30,474 nt of DNA from Mnemiopsis leidyi (GCA_000226015.1 JH154014.1:119512-149985); one strand, 5' to 3'; numbered from the stretch's first letter, positions 19,801 to 28,585 are shown. The notes: generated from the sequence alone by a model not told the origin. A program made the numbers and translations.

Positions 19801-22800
19801 CAACAAACCTTCACTAAGTGGAGAGAGGCTACTTTGGATGGTCGAGTTATATACAACAAAGCTGCTGCTCTGTACGACTGGAAGACTCAGGTTGTGTAAC
19901 TTCACTTATTTTATGATCTCTTCTATGTTAACTTATAATAGACCTCACTTTCTGCGTAGGGCGTATTGAACTGCTAATCCAACGATTTGGTAACAAAAAG
20001 AAATGCTTATAGTAACTATTTAATAACAATTGGTTTTAGTTACGTACGTGGAAATGTTGGAGACACTTCTGTACAATAAAACAAGAGAAGCGGGAGGAGG
20101 AAGTCAGAAAGGCGATGTTCAGAGAAAAGAAGAACATTCGACTTGCTGACGTTCATTTTCAGTAGGTTCATTTTCAGTCAACATTCATTTTCAGTAAGGG
20201 TTAGTGGGTTTCGTTCCAGAAAAGAAAAGTAAGTTTATTTTCAGTAGGTTCCCTATTAGTTGGCTTATTTTCAGGGATTTCAGTAGTTTTCTTTTAGGTA
20301 GAATAAGAATTGACCCATAAGAAACACTATGGGTCATAAACCATAGTAGAAAGTCAATTTAAACATTTATCCTTGCAGGAAGTCGCAGTTAAATTTCTAT
20401 TTTAAATACTGGCATTGCTGGACTAAGAGTATAGTTACTGAGAAACGGGAACAAGAACAAGAAGTGAGACGGAAACAGTTAATGGAGCAATGTCTTGCTG
20501 CAGCTATTGGTGCGTTTTCCATTTTTTTATTTCTGATATGAAATGGGCGTATTTGTATATATACAAATACAATTAACATATATGTTAATTGTAAATACGG
20601 GTTAGTAAACATTGTGTAAATAAATGTATAACAAGGGTTAAATTCAGAAGTATCCCGAAAGACCACGGATCCAGTAACCGCACCATTAGACCCAGTAGCC
20701 CCAGCACCAGAACAACCTTACTACGATTGTTCTAAATACTCAAGGAAAAAGAAACTTGGTATCAACTTTGCCGCTAGGAGGAACGAAGGGCTGAAGAGTC
20801 AGGAGAAAGACCTAGCTCAGGGTGCTGTGTAGTTTTTTTATTTTAGTTTTCTGTTACTAACTTTAGTTTTCCTTTTATTTTTTGTTGGGCCTGTTTACCA
20901 TGAATGTTACAGTTGTTTTGAGTTTTAGATTTTATTTATTTATTCATTCATACATAGGCATATTATTTTAGATCTTCCGGTTTTACAAGAACTGACGAAA
21001 AAGACAAATCAAGCGAAACCAGCTCCAACAAGAAGTGTTCCTCTGTCAAGTGATAAAGCTGAAGTTTGCAACCCCTGGGAAAGCCCTGGCTTAAAACCTG
21101 TGTCCTTAGCTAACATTAACAAGGGTCTTTATCTTCCTGATAAAGTGAAAGAAAAGAAGGTTCCTTCTGCACTCAGAGGTAATCGTATGTTTAAAACATT
21201 TTCTGTATGTCGACCTAGAGTTTGGAGAATAGAACAATTCAATTCTTCCCTATTGGGTTGGCTGGAAGGGCCTAAGAGCACAGTCGAGGATCCCAAATAT
21301 ACCCGGTTTTCGAGTAGCTCAAGCGTTTCCTAGCATTTTCTGGTCTGACCAGAGACCAGCTTACTGACCTGGTGACAATTTGGTGATTATTTTCCCTTTT
21401 TCCCTATTTTTGGGATCCTCTGGGGACCCTAAGGCCCTTACACCCGATCGACCCAATCTTCCTAAACACAGCTCTAACACAATCCCCTAAACCATCATGA
21501 GAACCGTTTTCAGGGTCAAATAAAATGTTTCCACTTTAAGGGATCATCTATTGGGCGCAAGGAGTCGATGTATTCATGAAAATTGGAACCATATCCATAG
21601 ATTTATCCATAAAGTGGAACCAGCTATCCTTAGGGCACTTTTTTGAGCCAAAACCAATTTTCATGATACCAGAAGGGTAGAACAAGTCAAGACCTTGGTC
21701 TACAGAGACTTTCGGACGAATCGGCCTAATGTCACACTAGTGGATAGTGGTTCCAATTTCTATGGAAAGTGGTTCCATTTTAAGACCAGGCCCAAATATA
21801 TCACACTTCCAGACGGCCAATCGTCTCCAAACTTTGTTGGATTACTACTGGTATCAATACCGAACAAATGCGACCAATTTTGGCCCGATCCGAGGATGTT
21901 CTGAAAACGTCATATTTTGTCACATATGTGATGTTACAAATGTGACACTTGGTAAATTCGTCCCAAAGTCGCTGTAGACCGAGGTCTTGACTAGTTCTAC
22001 CCATCTGGTATCATAAGAAGTGGTTTTGGCTCTAAAAATCATCCTATGGATAGCTGGTGCCAATCTAACTTGTGGATAGTTGGTGCCATTTGAGAAATAC
22101 ATCTATAGGGCGCAGAAATTTAACGACGGAATAATATAACAAGTACTTTTTTCTGCAGTCAGTGTAATTAATTGCGCGGCGTGCGCGTTTTAATTTTCAC
22201 ATTTAATTAAGGCGCGTCGGATCGCTCGCTACACAGGCTATGATGTTTATGTTAATCTTCAGTAGTACCTTATAATAATCTTTTGATGGTTTATCCAGTA
22301 CAAGTTTAAATTGAGGATATAAGAAGCCAGATATGTTTTTCAATGTCCAAAATTTTGATTTTTCATCGACCAAATTCCAAAAGTTCTCAGTTGCCCCGCT
22401 TACTATGGTCGCGGCCCTGTTTTCGCGTTTTTATGAACTATGGCAATGATGAAAAAACGCGGCAGTTCGCCGGTTTGACACTGCCACTGCCGAACTTCAA
22501 CTGCCTCAACAGTTTCCTATGGTCACGTTTTAATGCGTTCTCACTTAGCATATTAATGACCTCACAATGAACTTAAATATCATATTCTGGCTAACGTCAC
22601 ATTCACATTTCACCTCAATTATCTACATCATTGTAGCATTTCAGGACTATACATCAAGTTCCTCAGATTTTGTGAAAATTGGAAAATTCCCTTGAAAAAT
22701 AGAGCATTTACAAAGTTTCATTTTTTTTCAATAAAGGAAAGAGAGGAACGAGATTTTCGGTAAAGGATTGAATGCTCGAACGATTGACTTTCAGAGGCAA

Positions 22801-25800
22801 ATTTTATGTCCACTGACCAATTTTACTACATATTCTGTCATAAATCTTCACTTCAACTTGTGTGATATGAGTATGTCGCTTCAAAGAACAGTACTTTATT
22901 TTTCTTAATTAAGCACATCATTGCACAACTTGTTTCCGACAAACTCAATTAAACAGTGCTCTATTGAATGTAAACTAAAAAATTCTATCAAACTCATTTA
23001 TCATTTGAAATCCTAAATTGTGTCATATCCACTTTGTCAAGTGAATAAATGAGATGGCAAGTAGTCTAAAATATGTAAGTGTAACACTTAGCCTAAAAAT
23101 ATCAAAACCTTAAAGAATACATCAAATTATGATTAATAATATTTGCTGGATACATTTCAATTGAAGTTCTTGCAATCAGTGAAATAGGTCTAGTTAGAAC
23201 ATCTGAGGAGCTTGCCATCGCAGTACTTCGCAGCATGAAGTGTCCGCATCACCGCATCTCTCATCCTCTCCGAAACGGTCCAGTTAAGCTGCTCTGCTAG
23301 ATCCTCTCTACTAAAACATTCGTAAAAGTAATCACTTAACTCGTAAAATTCCCAAACGAAGCAATTGCTCATGGCGGGGATCCCCCTGTAAACGCTCTCA
23401 GCCGCCGTAATGATGTTTTGAAACAGCTTCTTGTCTTCTAGCATTTTCCTCAAGCAGCAGGGATACATGGCAGTCCTGGATGCATCATTTTTACAGCCTC
23501 TCTTGCAGTAAAACGCTCTCGAGGCTGCTGCAGTCTTGTTGAATAAAAGCTCTATACGTTCGTCGGGTCCGAAGTACTCAAAATTCCAAGCACGAATAAG
23601 TCCAAACACTGCATCGCATCGCTTTTCCTGGCTTTTCTGGAAGTTTCTGTCCCCATCATTGTAAGACTGAAACTCTCTCATAGTAGTGATAACCAGTTCC
23701 AACATTTCTCCTGCCCCGTAAATGATGGAGTTAATACACATCCCATGGCTGCTTTCCTCGCAAAATCCAGTCAGAAGTCTGTCGAAGGCTTTCGCGAAAG
23801 ATTTTACATCAACGGTTCTCAAGACTTTGTAGTAATTCATCATATCATCTCCGTTGTTGCCGGTTACGGCATACAGAGCATTTGCATGCCAGTAGGGGGC
23901 ACATTTGAAGGCAGCTCTGAAAAACTGGCGGCCGCACGTGCACATGTCCAACTCTTCAAAGGCTGCCAAGACTTCCCTGTTGACGGTCTCCAGCCCTTCT
24001 TTGATTGTAGCAGCGTTGATGACGTCCATGTAGATTCGTGCTCCGTGTTCCAGGAAGTAACGCACAACATTACACCTGAACCCACGACACTGAGGACTAA
24101 CACTGTCAAACTCTTCCAGACACTGTTTGTCGAGAAGGAAGGAATTGTAGACGGTGAAGTTTTCAGCGGTCAAGTAGCACAGCTCTGGGATGACGTGGTT
24201 CTCCACGGCCTCCACAATGCCCTCAGTGAAGCGGTACGCCGTGCCTTCTTCCGTTGTAACTTTATCAACTAAGTCCTCAACATCCCACTTCCTTATACCG
24301 AGTATCTGTCTTATCGGCATTGGTGCGGTTGTGGGTCCTGGTGTCCTATCATTGTAGGATCGAGTTCGACTCCAGTCGGCGGGGAGAGGTCCGTCAACGC
24401 CGTCTTCTTCCCAAGAGTGAAGCGCTTCTTCTTGAGCGTGGGAAAATCCTAGGTAGGCCAGCATTCCTAGCAAGAGGAACTTCATTTCTCTGTATCCTTT
24501 TTTTCGTGAAGAGCTTTCCTGAGCAACACAAAGTTTAACGAAGCTGATGTCAATGAAGTGCCTTTGAGCGGATTTGAGTGCAAAGCATTATAGATTAGTC
24601 TAAATCAAGTTACTTGGGAAGTGATTAGTCTCGGAAAGTCACTGGCACTCTTAAAATATAATTAAAACTTAAATTGTGTGGCTAACAGTGGACAGAAAAT
24701 CGAATTCCCACGGATTTCTCAAAACAAATTCGATCTCCTGTAATATATCGGAAGAGTCAGTCAACACAATTTACCCTCTGTGCACCAATCATCCTGCAAA
24801 TTTCGTCTCCTGCAAATTTCGTCTCCAAAAGGACATTAAAATTGAGGGGATTCTAGGCTATCTTGAAACAGAAATTTAATTAAAAACTTGATTAGTAACT
24901 ATGATATTGTAGGAAGCCGAGGAATCTGCTAAGTAATCCATTTAAAGAAACTAAAAACTGCAATGATTTGTTTGACGAGATCACATCCGTCCAACGTTCC
25001 GACAAAACGATCTCGTTCAGCTTTGAACTGCGAGAGATGGATGTAAGCACAAAATGATTTCTTGGAAATGCTAGGCCAAAGGTGACAAAACATGCTTGCA
25101 AGGTGTGTATTTATGATTGGCGATCTCTTCTGGCATATAGGTTATTACGACGAACTTAAATGCTTGCTCCTCACATTTTCGTTCCTCTAACGGGTCTTCT
25201 TCTCTCAGACAAATGCCGTGTAAATGTCACGTGTTTTGCACAGGAAACAATAGGATCCGAGATGTCTCTGTCCCAGAGACCGCAAAGGATATCGAGCCCC
25301 CGCACAAGACCCCATTTTGTCAAGCACCAAGTGCTCTCGGGAACAGGAGAAGTTGGCTTTCAATTATAACTGGAACTGTTTGAAGTTACTCGCGAAATTA
25401 GATCCTGCCATAGACAAACTCATGCAGTCATGCTACTTGACGTTTCTCTGACTTATGCGTGATAGTTATTTGGACTTCGATAGAATTTTAGAAAACGATC
25501 ACAGTACCAAAGTTTTTAACTGTTGCAAGATTGGAGAAATATAAAAAACCAGCAAGCAATAAGCTGGGAATGCTGCATAAAAGGCAAATGATAGTTAGTT
25601 AATAGTTATAGCTGATGGGAAATTTAAACAGCAAAAGCATAAAAGTTAATGATCTACGGATTGACCTGTTCTGCATTTTTCGATAAAGCTAACTCAGTAT
25701 TTAAGTTAAAAATACGCTGTAATAAATGGTAGAGAAATTAAACTGCTGTAATGAACGGTAAAGAAAGTGCTTTAACTGATGATACTGATAGAGATAGTGC

Positions 25801-28585
25801 CATAATAAATGGTAGAGAAAGTTCTGTAAAGCTCTCTACGATCTTGAGTGGAGTTTCAATTCCGAATTTGAAAAAATGGACATGAACTCGCTAACGATAG
25901 GTTAGTCGTTTGCATAAATCTTAAAAAGTTTTGACTGGGGACCTCAGGCTAATAGAACGGAGGGAAATGTAGAGAGAGCCGCGCAATGCCCGGTAAAAAA
26001 AGTTCGAAATTCAAATGGTGAAACTTGAATGCAGGAGTACTTTTGAGTACTGCTGGAGTTTAGTTTTCCATTGTAATCACTTTTGTATGTAAGGATGTTG
26101 CTAAATGGTTGTCCTGTCAGCTTCCGATCTTAGGACTGAATGCCTAACGGACTAAATCCACAACTCTAGTTATAGTTCTGAAATCAGTGAATTAGTCCGT
26201 GCAGGGCTTGGGAATTAATCCGAAAGTAGGGAAGTAACTGTACCGCACGAGGTGTTACTCGCGCGTTCGTTAGAACGGTAGACACGCAGTGCGAAGTTGA
26301 CGGATATAATCTCGTCAACACGGCTGGGAACTCCAATTGCATGGCAAAGCCCAGACGCGGACAAAGTGGAGCCACGATGATATTGTATAGCTGAAAGCAC
26401 GGTGTTAACCTACACGGACCGCCCTTATCTGGCCGATCCCTGTTTACAAGCCGTGTAGCAGGGGACCAAATAAGGTTAAACTGTTAAATGGACATAGCTG
26501 AACACCGTACTTCCATTTTGGGACTACTGAACAGCTAGGAAATATTTCCTTGTGTTTGAAGTAGACGAGACGAAAGCTGTGTAATTCAGCAAGATCCAAT
26601 AGATCGTTCCAGGAGACTAAATTCCATGGACTAGATTTGACAGTGCCCATGAGAGCCCAGATTTTAGCCAATTTACTCTTCGCGCCATTCACTCTAAAGT
26701 CTAAAATAGTTACCCATGTGACCAAATTCTCTTGATAAAATCTGACTGTTGATTTCTTTTCAGGAATGGAAGAAAGAGCAATACAGCGTGCTCTGAAGAG
26801 ACAGGAGATCGAGGACAGAAAAGAGGAAAGAAGAAGAGAAATGGAGAGAAAAAAGGTTGAGGAAGAAAGAAGAAAAGTTGAAGAGGAGGAGCAGAAGCGT
26901 AAAGCGGAGAAAGAACGCCGATTGAAGGTGTGTGTTTTGATTTTTGGTGTTATATGAACAAGGTATTATATATAAGGTATCATATACAAGGTATTAAATG
27001 GAAGATCGGCCCATTACGTAATTAATTGTTTATAAAAGAATATATTCAAATCTTTTTCCATTTCGAAAAGTGGTAGAAATGTTGGATGTTTTTGTTGAAC
27101 TTTCGGCTGACAGCATTCAGTTATATTTTCACGGTTATATATTTTTACGGTTAAAAACCTCAGGAAATAGAGGAAGCCCGAGAAAGAGAGAAGCTGCGGC
27201 AGCTTGAAATTCGGGAGATGAAAGAGAAAACTTTAAAAGCTACAAATCACTACCATGATAGATTAAAAGCGAAATGTGTTTTAAACCCCCTTCGTAGATT
27301 CTGTCAAATGGTCAGTACTTTGTGGATGTCTACTTTTATATTACTACAAGCATGTCGGTTCTTCGGAATTTTGTTTTTACCGATTTACGTACTTTAAAAG
27401 TTTTCTTGATAATCAGTCGGTCATCATACGTCACACATTCTCAAAAAAAGAACAATAATGTTTCCGTGTCTAACCGAATGGCAACTCTCAACAATCACAG
27501 GTCAAGGAGGACGAGAAGAGAGCAGTTAACCATCACGAGACACAATGTCTATCCTCACACTGGAAACTATGGCAACAGTTCTTGGAGATCAAACTGTTGG
27601 AGAAGGAGGAGAGGGCAGCTCAGTTTTATAGGAAACTTATATTGAGACAGGCTTTTCGCTCTTTCAAACGGGTACCTAGCCTAGATGCTATTTAGGTATT
27701 TATCAAAGTTACGGCTTAGTTGACTGGACTCTCTAGAATTAAATTTGGGGAAATGGGGAGGGGGGTAAGGAACTGACGATGACCATGCCACCCTTTAAAT
27801 TGGTATATGCATGGTCAATGGTTAAAAATTAACTTGTGCATTCTCAGAAATCTCTTCCTTACAGTTTTAATTTCTATTTGATCTCAATTTAGGCGTTTAA
27901 GATCTATTACATTTTAAAACGCTTTTCACATACTGACAAAAGAACAAACAGTCTTGAAGATCTTAGTGTAGGAACTCACTAACTCAGGGGTCGTTCAAAT
28001 GTGACGTCATCACCTAGGGGAAGGGGTTTAGAAATTACCGAAAATTTGCTGACGTCATATGTGAACGACCCCCTAGTATACGTCCCTAAATCCCACCTTT
28101 TAGGCGCTGACGTTACAAGATTCCTACACGAGAATAGCGGACCGTCATTACAACCGGGCACTGCGCTCCCGAACTCTCGGTGCGTGGCGGAGTGGAGCAC
28201 TGTTCAGTCGTCAGGAGAGGAACGAGGTCGAGATCAAAGCTGTGCAACTTTGCAGGAGGTCAGTTTTTGAAGATCAGTTCCCATTTATTTTTATCTGTTT
28301 ATTTGTCGGTATCTGGCTGACGTCTGACATTTTTGCATTAAAAATGTCGATACTTGAACTTGTAACCATGAGACAAACATATTCTAGCTGCACGATTGTG
28401 ATTGTAAAAACTAAAAGTTGCTGATTGTTTTCTATGTAGGATTTAACTAAACTCAAAGCCTGATGAAAAAGTGTGCGGCATGTCAAATATGTTTATTCTC
28501 TTAATTTGTATCATTGTTTTAGCTTAGTGCGGCACTGCGCCGGGCCCAGGGAGAATTAGAAGGAACAAATGGAATAATCAGTTAA
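16733..28585 (+). CDS. CCDC191: CCDC191 orthologue, coiled-coil protein with SFI1-like Trp repeats (complete)
   Basis: Seventeen coding exons (16733-16813, 17060-17218, 17394-17535, 17638-17825, 18023-18114, 18484-18577, 19118-19516, 19795-19890, 20040-20161, 20379-20509, 20648-20821, 20972-21178, 26764-26927, 27164-27310, 27501-27671, 28104-28258, 28528-28585) total 2580 bases: 859 codons plus stop, with every phase consistent. Order: DxWL/W motifs with acidic linkers (about 28-200), a Lys/Glu/Arg coiled coil (253-385), Trp-rich SFI1-like repeats (386-480), a Pro-rich linker, a second coiled coil beginning GMEERAIQRAL (about 629-705) and a second Trp repeat block (725-820). MEERAIQRA, EMVALRR and the DWKTQL segment match human CCDC191 as I recall it; length is similar (about 930 there). 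Molecular function is poorly known; SFI1-like repeats suggest a centriole or cilium link, by inference. ATG 16733 is the first Met after exon 1, but no in-frame stop precedes it within its exon. Confidence 0.88.
17060..17218 (+). CDS. CCDC191: CCDC191 exon 3 (53 codons)
   Basis: Acceptor CCTATTTAG, donor AAG|GTTAGT, phase 0-0. It carries two short helix motifs, AVEAWMNKA and DDIDLWLKK, separated by a Ser/Asn/Glu-rich linker. Confidence 0.85.
17394..17535 (+). CDS. CCDC191: CCDC191 exon 4
   Basis: Acceptor TTATGCAG, donor CCCG|GTTAGT, phase 0-1. It encodes VRKAADVAEIDVIQ and continues to SSLFAQIISDYIP. It corresponds to the N-terminal region after the first W motif in the human protein. Confidence 0.83.
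17638..17825 (+). CDS. CCDC191: CCDC191 exon 5
   Basis: Acceptor TATATCAG, donor GAG|GTAAGC, phase 1-0. It contains TEAKSILDSWLQKK, which lines up with the acidic W motif of human CCDC191 (EAQ.LL.DW). Confidence 0.88.
18023..18114 (+). CDS. CCDC191: CCDC191 exon 6 (short)
   Basis: Acceptor is the C-run CTCCCCCCCAG, donor CTCAG|GTTACG, phase 0-2. It encodes YVTAPRKSEPLPSNQ and ends VISVLQQL. A different acceptor at about 18000 would disturb the phase. Confidence 0.75.
18484..18577 (+). CDS. CCDC191: CCDC191 exon 7 (short)
   Basis: Acceptor ATCTCTAG, donor GAG|GTAAAG, phase 2-0. It encodes RSTPVEQKVIRKLK and ends SMAARQEE. A 16-bp minisatellite with an assembly gap begins a few bases into the following intron. 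Confidence 0.8.
18582..19039. repeat. 16-bp minisatellite with assembly gap
   Basis: Units of CTAGTTGGCTGG(C/A)(G/A)TG occur on both sides of an N run at 18694-18860. It fills CCDC191 intron 7. The true length is unknown because the gap falls inside the array. Confidence 0.85.
18694..18860. other. Assembly gap, 167 N
   Basis: An unbroken run of N inside the minisatellite. Frames crossing it are meaningless. Confidence 0.99.
19118..19516 (+). CDS. CCDC191: CCDC191 exon 8, main coiled coil (133 codons)
   Basis: Acceptor ATCTCCAG, donor GCG|GTAAAG, phase 0-0. Almost wholly Lys, Glu, Arg and Ala, it forms a long charged helix; EEKIQAEMVALRRRI matches the equivalent human segment. The frame remains open past the donor to a TGA at 19618, so intron retention would add a short alternative tail. 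Confidence 0.88.
19795..19890 (+). CDS. CCDC191: CCDC191 exon 9, Trp repeat
   Basis: Acceptor TATTTCAG, donor CAG|GTTGTG, phase 0-0. It encodes LLQQTFTKWREATLDGRV, then AAALYDWKTQ, the SFI1-like spacing of Trp residues that aligns with human CCDC191. Confidence 0.88.
20040..20161 (+). CDS. CCDC191: CCDC191 exon 10, Trp repeat
   Basis: Acceptor GTTTTAG. It encodes LRTWKCWRHFCTIKQEKREE and ends LADVHF. Only donor TTTTCA|GTAGGT (20162) keeps frame with exon 11. Two further copies of the same TTCATTTTCA|GT sequence follow at 20177 and 20194, and their use brings in a TAG stop. Confidence 0.85.
20379..20509 (+). CDS. CCDC191: CCDC191 exon 11, Trp repeat
   Basis: Acceptor CCTTGCAG, donor ATTG|GTGCGT, phase 2-1. 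It encodes KSQLNFYFKYWHCWTK and ends MEQCLAAAI, closing the first Trp repeat block. Confidence 0.86.
20648..20821 (+). CDS. CCDC191: CCDC191 exon 12, Pro-rich linker
   Basis: Acceptor AAATTCAG, donor CAGG|GTGCTG, phase 1-1. It contains TAPLDPVAPAPEQPYYD, then a basic stretch SRKKKLGINFAARRN. Likely disordered. Confidence 0.8.
20972..21178 (+). CDS. CCDC191: CCDC191 exon 13
   Basis: Acceptor TTATTTTAG, donor AGAG|GTAATC, phase 1-1. It encodes DLPVLQELTKKTNQAKPAP and ends KKVPSALR. It precedes the 5.6-kb intron that holds the nested antisense gene. Confidence 0.83.
21553..22113. mobile_element. Foldback (long inverted repeat) element
   Basis: The arms at about 21553-21750 and 21940-22113 are inverted copies. 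The best-matching core contains GATACCAGA(A/T)GGGTAGAAC followed by AAGTCAAGACCT and GGTCTACAG. A spacer of about 190 bases separates them. The motif TGGNACCANCTATCC recurs within each arm. The outer ends decay, and no target duplication was found. It lies in CCDC191 intron 13. Confidence 0.7.
22114..23189. other. CCDC191 intron 13 between foldback element and nested gene
   Basis: AT-rich. The distal part may hold the 3' UTR of the nested minus-strand gene. No other gene was seen. Confidence 0.45.
22895..22900 (-). terminator. Possible poly(A) signal of the nested secreted gene
   Basis: Minus-strand AATAAA, 290 bases after the stop at 23190, is the nearest clear hexamer I found on that strand. 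Confidence 0.35.
23190..24485 (-). CDS. Unrecognised secreted Cys-rich protein, single-exon gene nested in CCDC191 intron 13
   Basis: An uninterrupted 431-codon frame on the strand opposite its host gene. It starts MKFLLLGMLAYLGFSHAQ, a textbook signal peptide with a likely cut after HA or HAQ. The mature protein has 18 Cys, an even number that suggests nine disulfides, including C-x-C (MCTCG), a CC pair (YPCCLRK) and C-x3-C. There are three N-glycosylation sequons (NFT, NKT, NWT), a Pro/Thr-rich segment near residue 50, and no other membrane segment. Many aromatic and acidic residues suggest a compact alpha-helical extracellular domain. I recognise no family. A TATA-like CTATAATG lies about 100 bases before the ATG. 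Intronless in an intron-rich neighbourhood, it may derive from retroposition or be a lineage-restricted gene; both are inference. The long plus-strand frame 23745-24272 is its shadow. Confidence 0.85.
   Translation of the reverse strand: MKFLLLGMLAYLGFSHAQEEALHSWEEDGVDGPLPADWSRTRSYNDRTPGPTTAPMPIRQILGIRKWDVEDLVDKVTTEEGTAYRFTEGIVEAVENHVIPELCYLTAENFTVYNSFLLDKQCLEEFDSVSPQCRGFRCNVVRYFLEHGARIYMDVINAATIKEGLETVNREVLAAFEELDMCTCGRQFFRAAFKCAPYWHANALYAVTGNNGDDMMNYYKVLRTVDVKSFAKAFDRLLTGFCEESSHGMCINSIIYGAGEMLELVITTMREFQSYNDGDRNFQKSQEKRCDAVFGLIRAWNFEYFGPDERIELLFNKTAAASRAFYCKRGCKNDASRTAMYPCCLRKMLEDKKLFQNIITAAESVYRGIPAMSNCFVWEFYELSDYFYECFSREDLAEQLNWTVSERMRDAVMRTLHAAKYCDGKLLRCSN
24586..24593 (-). promoter_or_regulatory. 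TATA-like box of the nested secreted gene
   Basis: Minus-strand CTATAATG, about 100 bases upstream of the ATG at 24485, would place the start of transcription near 24560. The distance is reasonable, but the match is short and could be chance. Confidence 0.3.
24972..25040 (+). repeat. Dispersed TTGACGAGAT repeat, copy 4 (diverged 3' half)
   Basis: It has TTGACGAGATCACATCCGTC and a GTTCAGCTTTGAACTGCGAG segment but lacks the GGTATCACCGCGAC end. It lies in CCDC191 intron 13, upstream of the nested gene. Confidence 0.55.
25709..25830. repeat. Degenerate tandem repeat, GTAATAAATGGTAGAGAAA type
   Basis: About three to four imperfect copies of CTGTAATAAATGGTAGAGAA lie in CCDC191 intron 13. Confidence 0.5.
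25939..25996 (+). promoter_or_regulatory. Diverged copy of the CCDC191 exon 1 region in intron 13
   Basis: It shares with 14206-14280 the order CTGGG(G/T)ACCTCAG, CGGAG, GTAGAG, AGAG and GCCCGGTAA, including a potential donor. It lies about 770 bases before exon 14. Confidence 0.4.
26251..26318 (-). repeat. Dispersed TTGACGAGAT repeat, copy 5
   Basis: On the minus strand TTGACGAGATTATATCCGTC is intact, then a 15-base insertion, then GTCTACCGTTCTAACG and GCGAGTAACACC, following the order of copies 1-3. Confidence 0.55.
26764..26927 (+). CDS. CCDC191: CCDC191 exon 14, second coiled coil
   Basis: Acceptor TTCTTTTCAG, donor AAG|GTGTGT, phase 1-0. It starts GMEERAIQRALKRQEIEDRK, and MEERAIQRA is the strongest match to the human protein. 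An ATG lies two bases inside the exon, a ready start for a shorter isoform. Confidence 0.93.
27164..27310 (+). CDS. CCDC191: CCDC191 exon 15
   Basis: Acceptor AACCTCAG, donor ATG|GTCAGT, phase 0-0, 49 codons. It continues the charged helix (EIEEAREREKLRQLE) and ends VLNPLRRFCQM, like the L.P..R segment of the human protein. Confidence 0.88.
27501..27671 (+). CDS. CCDC191: CCDC191 exon 16, Trp repeat
   Basis: Acceptor AATCACAG, donor CGG|GTACCT, phase 0-0, 57 codons. It encodes SSHWKLWQQFLEIKLLEKEE and ends LRQAFRSFKR, an SFI1-like repeat. Confidence 0.87.
27987..28072. mobile_element. Short MITE with CRE-bearing inverted repeats
   Basis: Left end GGGGTCGTTCAAATGTGACG and right end TGACGTCATATGTGAACGAC form about 23-bp inverted repeats. 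Each contains a TGACGTCA or near match. The core is only about 40 bp. It ends 31 bases before CCDC191 exon 17. Confidence 0.65.
28104..28258 (+). CDS. CCDC191: CCDC191 exon 17, Trp repeat
   Basis: Acceptor CACCTTTTAG, donor AGGAG|GTCAGT, phase 0-2. It encodes ALTLQDSYTRIADRHYNRAL and then TLGAWRSGALF. The acceptor lies 31 bases beyond a MITE with TGACGTCA-bearing inverted repeats. Confidence 0.85.
28528..28585 (+). CDS. CCDC191: CCDC191 terminal exon 18
   Basis: Two acceptors five bases apart (TTTTAG, then CTTAG) precede it. The second gives SAALRRAQGELEGTNGIIS and TAA at 28583; the first gives a 13-residue tail ending CAGPREN. I prefer the second because it continues the helical character. 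The last exon is very short. Confidence 0.65.

Noticed and set aside
23745-24272. 175-codon plus-strand frame
   Set aside because: It is antisense to the signal-peptide-bearing 431-codon gene and shows no start context, domain or composition of its own.
27893-27982. Alternative CCDC191 exon with an AFKIYYILKRFSH reading frame ending in TAA
   Set aside because: It has a possible acceptor and the right phase, but the exon at 28104 has better coding character and continues the Trp repeats. It remains only a weak alternative terminal exon.
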